A stretch of 64,000 bases of DNA. Origin: Anniella stebbinsi (taxonomy: Eukaryota; Chordata; Lepidosauria; Squamata; Anniellidae). The notes below the pieces were generated by a model. That model ran no database searches. It was given only the letters and a program-made list of their open reading frames with translations, and was not told the origin of the DNA. Location of the stretch: contig JARDYH010000002.1 of assembly GCA_029215795.1 (NCBI GenBank), positions 18,407,001 to 18,471,000 of the forward strand. The letters are read 5' to 3'. The translations under genes were made by a program, and so were the position numbers. Positions 12,106 through 24,716 of this stretch are shown here, one piece after another; the first letter of the stretch is position 1, and each line of letters opens with the position of its first letter.

Positions 12106-15100
12106 ATACCAGAAGTGTAGAACCTCAGACCTGACTTTTTCTAAACACAGGATTGTGGGGAAGCCCCGTGGTGGCTGCGAACCTGTGCCTGCATCATCTA
12201 ACTGACAAGGTGCAGGCCCACAGCCACCGCGGGGCTGTCCCCCATGTGAAGACAGGCCCTTAGAGCCAGCATTGGTTGGAGAAAAGCCACCATGCCACTG
12301 TTGTAAAGTGAATGGAACAATGAATCCTACATCTTGTCAAGTCAGAACAAGTGAGCCACCCAGTTGGCTGAAGGACCTGATGTTGACTAACACAAAATAT
12401 TTGGCCCTGGTAAAACCAGCTGGTGAAAAATGTAGTCTATGCTTAGCATGGAAACAGCAGTCCACATGCTGGTGTGATTAAAGAAACAGCAACATGTGGG
12501 GGGGGGGGGGTTGTATCGTAATTCATTGCTTCTCCTCTTGGGTAATGCTACATAGCGCAAGGATTTGCAAAGACCGCATGTTTGAGTGCTGGGAAGTCCG
12601 GCATCAAAAGCACTCCTTGTTGTAGCTCCTTTCTTTCAGCAGCTGAGGTTTCTGCAAATGGAACTTTCTTACCCTTTGTGCAAAAGCAACAACATTTGTC
12701 CAGTAAATGAGACACAGCCTTGGAGCCTTAACTCTGGGGAAACTGAGGTGCATTGTTTCTCTTCAAGGATGAAGTCAAATGTGGAACATCAACTAGGCTC
12801 CAGGAGCGGTTGATGTCGTCACTGCAGATTGGGAGCTCGTTTAGAGCAACGTCACTCCAGCGATTTACTGCACACTCGCTCTGCCTTGTATGTGTTTTTG
12901 CCACGAGGTCCTTGCATGACGTCATCCCTGTTCTGCTCTCATTGCGTCCCTTCTGCCCCTTGTTGTGAAGTGTTTTGGCATGGAGAAAGTCAGGAATATC
13001 CCCCCCTTGCTTTTTCCTTTGTTGGGGGCGTGTTTGTTGATGAGGAAAGGGGAGGGCAGGGCAATTCTCCTCCTCCAGCACATGAGATTCCCCCCCCTTC
13101 GTCTTTCGCTGCCTGCCCCTTCCCTTCCTGCCACCAGGAACAACCCCCCACCCATAAGATCCCATAATTGAAAAGGGAGGTCCTGGTATGGCTATGATCG
13201 CGAAAAGGAAATGGATATCAAAATGCGGATACATACAAATTTTTAAAAAAGTAGGTGCGGTGAAGCTCTCAATCTCAAATAAGATTACATGGTGGTGATG
13301 GGAAAACACTCTGCACATGCTCAGATAGACTCTCTCTTCTGCTATACCACTTCACATGGCCCAGGACAGGCATTATGACAGGTTTGTGCCTCTAAAGCTA
13401 AGCCCTAGCTCAAATTAATGACAGTCATACAAAATACACACAAATATGATTATGATTCAGCACAATTCTCCAAGAGCATATATATGAAGCATGCCGTATA
13501 TGGTCTTACCTTCAATGTCCTGAAAACTGGAAAGATGTTCCAATACTGCAAAAAGATGAAAAGTTATACAGTCAGGATTTAGACTGCAAAATGGCACCGG
13601 AGGTTGCATTTTGTGTTTATGGGCACAATCCAATCCATATTAAGACAGGAAAAAAGTCCTACAATTACCAATATACCCCAGCCAGGATGGTTAGCCGAAT
13701 GGATGCTGGGAGTTGTAAGACTTTTAAACATGCATAGGATTGTACCCTAAGAGGCACAAATGTTAGCTTTTACCTTCCAAGGTCAAGTTAAACTCTGTAG
13801 TTGCTTTTCCATACATATTCTTCAAGCAGCAATGATACAGTCCTTGGTCTTTTTTACCAGCTTGAGCTATTGCCAGCGACACCGGAAAGTCATCTCCTGC
13901 ACTAGAGAAGAGGTTAACATTTGAAGGTTCATATTTCCAGTCATCTTTCTGGGTAGCGTTTCACAGGCTTGTGCGCCTTTTGACTCTTATGTAATGTGGT
14001 CTCTTCCTCTCTTTGTCCCTCCCTCTGACCTCCCCCCCCCCCGTGGCTGGAATGCAGGGATAGGCCACTACTACTGCTGTCAATATTGCTGGGGCAGTAG
14101 CTAAATAGGGTAACACGGTAACATTATTTGCAACTTGCAACTAAAATCTAGGAAGCACTTGGGATTAAATCAAGCCTTGCTTTCCTCCTCACCCACATTG
14201 GTTCCACTGACTAACTACTCTAAGGTAGAATCATTTATCGTTTCAACATATTTGGGGGACATTCCATTCTCCCTGTCCCCATCCCTCCCCCCTTTCCTTT
14301 CCTAAGAACATAAGAACTGCCATGCTGGATCAGACTGAGGGTCCATCAAGTCCAGCACTCTGTTCACACAGTGGCCAACCAGCTGTCGACCAGGGACCCA
14401 TAACCAGGACAGGAGTGCGACAGCATCCTCCCACCCATGTTTCCAAACAACTGGTGTATACTGGCTTATGGCCTGTGATACTGGAGGTTGCACTTAGCCA
14501 TCAGGACTAGTAGCCATTGATAGTCTTCTCCTCCAGGAATTTGTCCAACCCCCTTATAAGAACATGTGAAGAGCCATGCTGGATCAGACCAAGGGTCCAT
14601 CTAGTTCAGTATTTTCCTCAAAAACATGCTGCATCAGGAAGCTTGCAAAAATGCAGATTTTGGTATAAACCTCAGTCTGCTGGATCAGACTGAGGGTCCA
14701 TCAAGTCCAGCACTCTCTTCACACAGTGGCCAACCAGCTGTAGACCAGGGACCAACAAAGCACTCTCCCGCTCATGTTCCCCAGCAACTGGTGTATAGGC
14801 TTACTGCCTCGGATACTGGAGGTAGCACATAGCCATCAGGGCTAGTAACCATTGATAGCCTTCCCCTCCAGGAATTTATCCAACCCTCTTTTAAAGCTAT
14901 CCAAATTGGTGGCCATCCCTTCATCATGTGGTAGTGAATTCCATAGTTTAACTATGCGCTGTGTGAAGAAGTACTTCCTTTTATTTGTCCCGAATCTCCC
15001 ACCAATCAGCTTCATGGGATGACCCTGGGTTCTAGTATTTCGGAGAGGGAGAAAAATGTCTCCCTCCCAATAACTCCCCTATGTGAGAGCAGTATTCCCA

Positions 15101-17104
15101 CGCCTGTAGATCCATGCACAGGAAGGAGGGGAGGGGAGGTGTGAGTGTTCACTGTCACACATAGCGGGAAATAAGAATGAGCTCTTTGTCATTTATTTGT
15201 TTGTTTGTTTATTTATTACATTTATATACCGCCCCATAGCTGAAGTTCTCTGGGCAGTTTACAAAAAACCATGACACCAGTAATCTCAACTGGTCACTTT
15301 GTCATGCGCTGGGATTGATGTGGAGCTGCCGATGAAGCAGGCCCGGAGGCTGCAGCCAGTGCAATATGCTAGAGCTAGGCTGCTGAATGGGGCAGCCTAC
15401 CGGGAACGTATTACATCAGTTCTGAAGGGGTTACACTGGCTGCCAGTAAACTACGGAGCCAAGATTAAGGTGCTTGTGCTGACGTATACCACCCTTCATC
15501 AGCCTTCCCCAACCTGCCACTTTCCAGATCTGTTGCACCACAACTCCCATAATTCCCAGTCAGCATGGTCATTGGCCATGGCGGCTGGGTATTTTGGGAG
15601 TTGCAGTTCAACACATCTGCGGGATGCCAGGTTGTGGAGAGCTAGCTTACATGGTTTAGGATCTGGATACTGAATGGGGATGTCCTCTTGATGGTGTCAT
15701 GTTTACCTGGAGTTTGATATGTGGCATTGCAAGAGAGAATAATACAGGCATCCCAACTGTGGAACTCTCTCCCCTCTCATATATGGTCGCTGCCAAGTCT
15801 TACAAGCTTTCAATGCTAACCTATTTGCTGCATCTTGCGAACTGTTATTTATCTGTGTTACTATTCCTCCCTGTTTGATTGTGTCCTTGGTTAACGTTAT
15901 ATGATTTTATTGAGTTTGTTGCTTGTACCCTGCTCTGGGATTATTTTATAATGAAAAGTGGTTAATAAATTTCATGAATAAATAATAAATGACCTGAATG
16001 CAAATTTACCTAGACACTTGAGTGTGGTTTTAGTCAACCCTTCATTATAACAACATATTCTCTATTGGCTGCCTCCTTCATTTTTCTCCATCCCAAGGTG
16101 TCATCTAAGCTTTGGTCGACAAAATATGTATAGTCCTCCCTCCCTTCTAAAAGGCACTGTTAGGGGCGGATGAATCCGTCAGTTTCATTTTTCCTTGCTC
16201 TGTTTTTCATCTTGCAATCTTAAATTTGGTCAATCTCAAACTTTGAGATTTTTTTAAAGTTCCCATGAAAATTAATACACCGTGTTGTGCCCATTTCTCC
16301 TATGACATGCATATGCAATTTTGCCTAATATGCACATTTTTGCAAGCAATTTTCCTAATATAATTCATTTTAATGTTATTTTAATGCATATGCATATTTT
16401 TGTATACACTTCCCCTAATACGCACATTTTTTTGCATTTTTGGGGGGGGGGACTGGAGGATTCCATTGCAAAATTAGGATTAGTGTCCTTTTTGAAGGAT
16501 TACTGAGTTTCCACTCGTGTATTTATTCATTCAATATTTTTATATCTCACTCTTCTTCCAGTTTTGGAACATAAGGCAGCTAACAACACAAACACCAAAA
16601 CAACCATCAAATAATATAAAAATAAATATAATACATCCTTAAAATATGATTGAAATACAATTAAAACAGCAGTGATGAGTCTCAGTAGAGCTGCACCGAA
16701 ATAACTTTATATCAGAATCCAATAGTGGTTTGAAAGTGAGAAACATGGTAACTTAGCATTAAAATGTAAACCGAAGGAATTTCTCTCTCATCCCTAACCA
16801 CTGCAAAGCACTTCAAAATATATTTGTGTTCATTATCTTTACCTTCTGTGCACTCGGGCGAGTAGCTTAGAGTCTTTAGTCCATGTAATGGTGGACTCTT
16901 CATGAATTTCACCAAACTGGCAGCATAATTTCATATTTCCAGAGAAATCAGAGAACAGTTCTGCTTGAATTTTCTTCAGCAATTTGGGGGCTTGAAAACA
17001 CAACAACAGTCTAGTAAGAGATACTAACCACACAGTAGAACCTCAGTAACCAATTTAGATATCATGTGTTTCTCAAGTCATCATTCCTGTAGACTGATTA
17101 TAAT

Positions 17105-17151
<47 letters not shown>

Positions 17152-20100
17152 GATAGATAGATAGATATGCATATTCCTTGCCAATATGCTTATGAAGATG
17201 TTTTAGGGGTATTTTTCTGATTAAATATAAATAAGCCTTTGCACTTTATCCTAGAGTAAAGAAGAAACTGCTGTAATTCTTTTGTCTTTGTTCATTATAT
17301 TGATATTCATGTTCTAAGAGAGCTTTCCTGAACTTGGTGCCTTCCAGATGTATTGGATTACAATTCCCATCAGCCCCAGACAGCATGGCCAATGCCCATG
17401 TAGGCTGGGAGAGATGGGAGTTTTAATCCAATATATTTGGTCGGGGGCTCAGGTTGGGGGACGCTGTTCTAAGGTTAAACCCTGTCCCTGAACATGGCAG
17501 CCACAGCTTTGCACACACAACTATATGGGACTCCTGAAAAATCTTGCTATTGGCAAATCGCTTAAGCCAGAGTGCTTTGATTAAACCGATATGTAGCCGA
17601 ATGACAGTTGCTAGGGAATGTGAGCAGGAGGGAGCTGTTGAGCTTATGTTGTGCTTGGGGCTTCCCGTTGGCAATTAGCTGGCCACTGTGGGAAGAGAAT
17701 GCTAGACTTAGGGTGACCATATGAAAAGGAGGACAGGGCTCCTGTATCTTTACGAGTTGAAGAGAAAACCGAATTTCAGCAGGTATCATTCGTATGCATG
17801 CAGTACCTGGTGAAATTCCCTCTTCATCACAACAGTTAAAGCCACAGGAGCTATACTAGAGTTACCAGATGCAAAAGAGGGCAGGGCTCCTGCAGCTTTA
17901 ACTGTTGCGATAAAGAGGGAATTTCACCAGGTACTGCATGCACAGAAATGACACTTGCTGAAATTCAATTTTCTCTTCAACTCTTAAAGATACAGGAGCC
18001 CTGTCCTCCTTTTCATATGGTCACCCTAGCTAGACTAGATAAGCCTTTATAAGGTCTTATATTCCGAACTGTAAATTACAGTATTTACATCAATAAAAAG
18101 AAGGGCAAATGCATATGTCCTAGTTATTTGTAATTAGTCCAGGGGCAGATCTAGAGCAAGCAGGATATAACACTTTGAAAACGGCATATGGAATGTATCC
18201 TGGGCCCGAACAGTTGTCAAAACTGTTGTAAAACGTTATAAAGCAGTAGTGTAGATCCTAACCAGGAAAGGACCTGGGCTGCTGAGATAGCAAAACCATG
18301 GCCAGTATCTGATGCTGCCACAGTGCTAGTACTAATGATGTTGCGCCAGCGTATACCAATACTTGAGCAATGTCATTAGAACTTCCTAGGTAAAGGGAAA
18401 AGTCTGCAAAATGGACCATGAATATTCGATGGCAAATCACTGGTCCTTCTCCTTGCTTAGCAAGTGCTAATGGCATTGCTCTAGTTTCGGTAGCCTCTTG
18501 TCTACAGCAGTGGTTGGATAGTAGTGGCTATCTTTAAATAAAGATAGGGTGACCAGATAAAATCCAGGTCAGGGCTCATGTAACTTTAACAGTTGTAGAG
18601 AAAAGGAAATTTCAGCCAGTGTCATTTGTATGCAATTCGTTCCTGGTGAAATTCCCTCTTCATCACAACAGTTAAAGTTGCAGGGGCCCTGCTTTCTTTT
18701 GTATATGGTCACTCTAGTATAGTGCCTGCAACTTTAACTGTTGTGATGAAGAGGGAATTTCACCAGGAATTAATTGCATACAAATGACTCTGGCTGAAAT
18801 TCCCTTTTCTCTACAACTGTTAAAGTTACATGAGCCCTGACCTGGATTTTATCTGGTCACCCTAAATAAAAATGGCTGGATTGGGAGGGCCGATACCTAG
18901 GTGGTATGCATAGCCATGTGCATGGGGTGTGCCGGGTGTGCCCAGGCACACCCTAATTTCTTGGGGCCGCCTCCGCTCCCCCCGCTCGAATTGGAGCTTT
19001 TAAGGAGGATGGGAAAGCTCTTTCCTGAGCTTTCTGAAAGTGTGTAATTCCCCCATGCCTGGGGGAACTACACACTTTTAGGAAGCCCGGGAAAGCACAC
19101 TTCCTCACTCCCGCTGCTCCAATGGGGGCCTTTAACGTGAACACCCTAATGAAAAGAGCTGTGCATGCCTATGGTGGTATGGCTCATGTTTTTCATGCAT
19201 AGGATCTCAGATTCAATCCTTGTCTTCTCTACCTAGAAAGGGCCTGAGGAAGAAGGGCCAGGAAGAAGCGATGCCTGGAACCTGAGAGAACCACTACCTG
19301 AGGACTGACTGTTGATGTATAAAGACAATTGAAAAACACGCATTTCTAAGAGTACCTTTGCTATCAATTTTGCAAGGCAGTTTCCGTGGTTCTTTCTTAT
19401 CTTCCTTGTGAGTTAAATCAGCCTCTGCTTTCGAGACCCTTTTAATGCAGCTGACATGGTTGCAAACATTTTCCTTGGCTTCAAGGCGTGGTTTTTTAAT
19501 TTGCACCCTTGGCGTCGTCTTCTTCTTTACCGTCTCTTGCTTGCGCTTCACGTCCTCAGCACTATGGTGAGGTGAGGGTAGCTTGCAGAGTTTAGAAGCC
19601 TCCTGTAACTTTGCCCGCTCTTCTTTTAAGACGCACAGACCTCGGGCGGTTACCCCTGAAGCACATGGCTGAGTTCTGACGCGTGGCAGCTGTTCCTCAG
19701 AATGATGACTGCTCTCAAAGGCACAGGGCAAAATGCTGCCTAAAGTCGCTATTGCATGCTGGGATGGACTTAGGTTTTGCCTCTCACCATCTGTGAATGC
19801 TCCGGCTTGATTGTGGCCTGTAGTTGTAATTACACATCCTCCCACTAATCCTCCTACAGACACACCAGCTTTCTCACTGGAAGAGACCATGGATGGATGC
19901 ACTTGGTCTCTGCCATCAAGCCAAGAATTTATCTGCTCTGAATTAATGAGCGTCCTCATGTACGGCTCCACTTCAGCTTCTTCCAGGTTACATTCAATGG
20001 ACTCTTCATTTTCCCCACCATCCCTCTCACGTAGGAGTCTTTTGGCCTGACTTTCTCTTTCCACCTGTTGCAGTTCCATGCTATCATTCCAAGAATGTAT

Positions 20101-23100
20101 CTGCTCTGAATCAATTAGGGCCCTCATATAAGGTTCTACTTCAACTTCCTCAATATCGTGTGCAGCTGACATGTGTCTTTCTCCCACCCACTGGGCTGTT
20201 TGAGGCCTCCTTTTTTCTTCCACCCTTTGATCCTGATCCTGACTCGGTTTAAATGTCTTTGTGTCCTCATCCTCCTTAACTTCAGTCTGCATGGGCTCCG
20301 TTTGCATTGTGCTTTCAACTACCACCAGTGCATTGACACGGCACACTTTGTACAACTTTTCTTGTTGATTCCTGCTCTGACCTGTTCTGCAACACTCATT
20401 TCTGATCATATTTGAAGGTGGGACTGTGTTTAAAGCTGCTAACTTGCACACTTCAGGTGGAAAGCATGCAAAATCCAAACCTAACCCATTAGCACTCCCA
20501 CAAAAACGGCCAGCAATGCCAGAACTTTTGTCTGTTTCTCTTGATTGAGTGTCTGATGGTGGGATCTGTAAGACATGTTTGGACTCTCGGGGAATTTGTC
20601 CCGCACTTGCTCCAAAGTCCCTCTGTTCTTGGCTCATGCTGTTTTTATCATTCTTCTTTATTTCTAACAGAACTTCAGTGAAGAATCTAACCTTGCATGA
20701 AGCTGTGAACACAGGTTCCTCTTTCTTTTCTTCTGTTCTTTTCTTTTCCTGGCCAGTATCTTCTTTCCCATCCCCATCAGATTTACACTCAGTGGCTCTA
20801 ACTGAATTAGGATCTTGTATGTGGTAGCTGTAATGCTGCGCACCAGATACAGCTTGAACATCTTTACTATTATTACCTCTCAGAATATGATAAATGCCAC
20901 AATTACTGCCACTTTGAGCATTCAATTCTGACTCAGTTCCTTTCTCCTGAAATTTCTCTGCAGCGCTTTTATCGACCGCCGTAACTGAAGAGTGTTCTTC
21001 ACTTGTAAATTGATCTGTATTTTTGCCAAAGAAATTACTGGATGAATCCTCTTTCAGTGAAAGCTCAGCAAGATTAGCACAATCTTTTATTCTTGAGTGG
21101 CATAGTGTAATGTGAGATTCTTTAGCAGACATTTCATCAGGCTGCTTCGCTATGGGACCATATGTACAATGAACATTCTGTTCTATATGAGACAACTGGC
21201 CGAGATGATTCGTAGGTAGGGCAGATAAAATTTCTTGGCTGCATTCTAAAGGGCTGCCTGGAGCGTCTGTAAGACTGAATGGAGATTCTGCTTCACAAGA
21301 TGGGATGGCATGATCAGTCATAACCATTCCTTCCTGATAAGTAGACATCTGAATCAATCCGTTATGATCAGGCTGCGTTTCAATGTGCTCATCCTCCAAA
21401 TATTTTTCCTTTCGGAGATTGTTCCTTAGAAGATGAGCAGATGGCTTTTCTGTTTTATGTCCAAAGGCAGAGCACGGGGACATGGCATCTGTTTCTACAG
21501 GTAGTGTAAGAGGACGGATGCCCATGGATGCACGGCTGCATGCTTCATCTGTTTTTAGCAGGCTGTTAAAATTGGTGTGGACTTTCATCACCGTTGCCAA
21601 TTCTGTGACAAGCTGATTATCTTCTGTTAAATTTCCTGGCGCACGCTGCCCGGCACTGACATCCCCAGTAATGTTCAGTCCTCCGACTTCCTTGGCAGCA
21701 TCAATCCCAGCTGCTATACCCTTAACTTCGCCACTTGCACAAGTGAAGTCATAGCCCCAGTCTTCCTCCTCATAAAGAAGTTTCTGTAACTGCTCATGCA
21801 TTGATGATAAATCGTCACCTCTATGTTCGGGTCCTGCAGATTCCAAGGCCCTCCGGAAATCTCCTTTGGATAGATATTCAGCACATGGAGTGCCATGGAC
21901 AGTTTTTACCTCATTGACTTCATGAATATTTGCCTTCCCTATTTTCATTTGAATATCAGGCATTGCCATAGGAGTCAGAACGTCACATAAGCCTCCTGAC
22001 TTGGAAGTGACATTGGGGTCATCTGATAGCTTATTATAGCTTGCCGTATCATCCATGGTTGGGATATGGAGAGTTCCATTGGATACAGAAAGTCCTGCTG
22101 AGTTTTCCAACATGGCTTTGTCCATTTGAAATCCGTTTGTGCCGCTGACCTTTTCCGAAGCTGAGTTTTCCACAACCGCAGAAATACTTTTTGTAGGAGA
22201 AGATGTGAAAACGGAGCTCTCGTCTAACTCAGGCTCTATTATAAACAGTTTTAGATCATCACCGGTTGGCGTTGCGCTTGCAGTACCAGTTTCTTGTTGT
22301 TTTACCTAGACAAAATGAGGTGAGGGAAAAGAGAAAGATGAAGTAATTTGGAATTTAGGCTATTTTTTATTAGATTTCTATACTACCCAACAGCCAAAGC
22401 TCTGTGGGCAGTTCATAAAAATTAAAACCATAAAATACAACATGATAAAACATAATATAAGACCTTTAAAAATTTATAACAGAATAAAATCAAAGCAAAA
22501 AAGCAATGTAGGTATCTAAAAACACAATAACACATTTTTTAAAAATAAAACTGTACTACTAAAAAGCCTGGGGAAACAATGGCTGAACTCGGACGACATA
22601 TTAAGCAACGGAGGAGGGGGGAAACAATCGTCAGTTGTGTTGCTTATTATGTCGTGTGGGGAGTAACACACAACGCACACACAACTGACAGTACGCTAAT
22701 CGGGAGAATTAAGCTACGGAGGGAAACAACGGGCTTGCACGTTGTTTAGCCCGAAGCCCCGTTGTTTAACGTGTCGTCCGAATTGAGCACCCCCCCTCTC
22801 TCCATGGACTATTCCGTTTGGGGATAGAGTTCTGCCGGCCAGAGCAGCCAAAACCCCCCGGCCGCTGTATACAGCCGGCAGAACTCATGGTGCATGCTGG
22901 GATGCGGCTGGGGGACTGAGGGAGGAGTAGGGAGCAGACACTGCAACCAAAATGGCCGCTGCACGTTCATAGCAGCCGGGGCGTTTGCCAGTGCCGAGCA
23001 GTGCTGGCTGCAGCATGTCATCTGTGGAGCTCCGCCTGCCTAACGTACAGTCAGTATGCTATTTCCCCCTCCGTTGCCTAATATGTCGTCCGAATTCAGC

Positions 23101-24661
23101 CAATCAATGGGAAAGTCCATGTGGTAGAGCAGGGAAGAGTGCTGGGCTCCAAAATTTGCATTACCCTAAACTGTCCTAGCCCTGTGATAGTCTACTGTCA
23201 TGTTGAGTGAAAGCACCCACCCCTGTTTTAGCCCAAGCCATGCTGAAGATCAGGAGTGAAGTACTGCTAGTAATTGTACCATGCCTTCAAATGGTGGTTG
23301 CATCTAATAGAGGGTCTCTGGACCAAGTCAACAAACTCACTCATCCTGATCTAGTGATTTCTTCTGGGTACATAGCCATAGGCATGCACAGCTCATTCCA
23401 TTAGGGTGTGCACCTTAAAGGCCTCGATTGGAGCAGTGGGGTCAGAATGTGCACTTTCTGGGGCCTCTGAAAAGTGCATAATTCCCCCCTGCTGCGTTAA
23501 TGGCAGCCGCTATTAGCATAGCAGGGGAAAACTATGCACTTTCTGGAGGCCCCGGAAAGCACACTTTCCCCTCCTTGGAGCGGGAGAAGCAGGAATGCAC
23601 ACTTTCCGGGGCATCCGGAAAGTGCGTAGTTCCTCCAGGGATGCTAATGGCACGCCCGAGGGAATTACATACCTTCTGAAGGCTCAGGAAAAACCTTTCC
23701 CATCCTCCTTAAAAGCCCCAATTTGAGCAATGGGGGGAGCGTGGAAAAGCGGAGGCGGCCCCAGGTAAGCCATGTACATAGGTGTGCGCATGCTATGTAC
23801 ATGGCTTACCTACACTGAAGAAGAGGGAAGGTTTACATCAGGGTGGGCTGCCTTGCCCCCCCTCCCCCGGACTTCATCAGGGGCTGCTCTCCTGCCCCAA
23901 TACCACTGAATATGCTACAGTGGAGAGGAGCCTCACTTTAAAAGCAGAAATTCACAGTTTGGTGTGATGGGCGTCCCTTTTTGCTGCTGCTACCATGGCA
24001 CCAAATTTCAGCAGCAAACTAGAAACGTCTGCTTTTAAAAGGAGGCTTCACCTTGCCACTGCCATTGTGCTGCCAGATTTGGGTGGTTTGGTGCTGGTGG
24101 GGATGGGGGGTGGCACATAAAATTTAATATAGGTCTTGCCCACCTCTGGCCTATGTACACAAAGGGAAAGAGAGCTTTTTATGGATAGCAGCCATTTCTA
24201 TTGTAAAGACTGGGAAAGTCCTCCCATGCAGGAGACGTTTCTGCTAGTCAAAACACACAGATACAAAAGAGGGCAGGGCTCCTGCAGCTTTAACTGTGGT
24301 GATGAAGAGGGAATTTCACCAGGTGTTGCCTGCATGCATACAAATGACACCTGCTGAAATTCCCTTTTCTATGCAACTATCAAAGACACAGGAGTCCTGT
24401 CCTCCTTTCCATATGGTCACCCTAGTTCTGAACTATAGGAGTACTTATGTACAAGTGTGTATTTATGAAGAAGAACCACAGCGTAACACCTCTACCTCTT
24501 CCCCTCTTCTGTAATGTGATGGAAGTCAGGTGGTCTTGGTGTTTTCAGAGGTGGGAGAGCCTAGTTCCTTAGACCAGAGTAACCTCTGAAAAAGGGGTGT
24601 ACAAATTGTGGCTCTCCAGATGTTTTGGCCTACAACTTCCATCAGCCCTAGCCAGCATAGC

Positions 24662-24716
<55 letters not shown>

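Noticed and set aside
12728..13318. 196-codon minus ORF
   Set aside because: Low-complexity, composition-driven, overlapped by ORFs on the other strand, no domain. It lies in an ALPK2 intron.
22171..22173. Met codon as translation start of the 959-codon frame
   Set aside because: The frame stays open upstream to an acceptor at 22305 and joins in phase to the 55635 exon, so this Met is internal.
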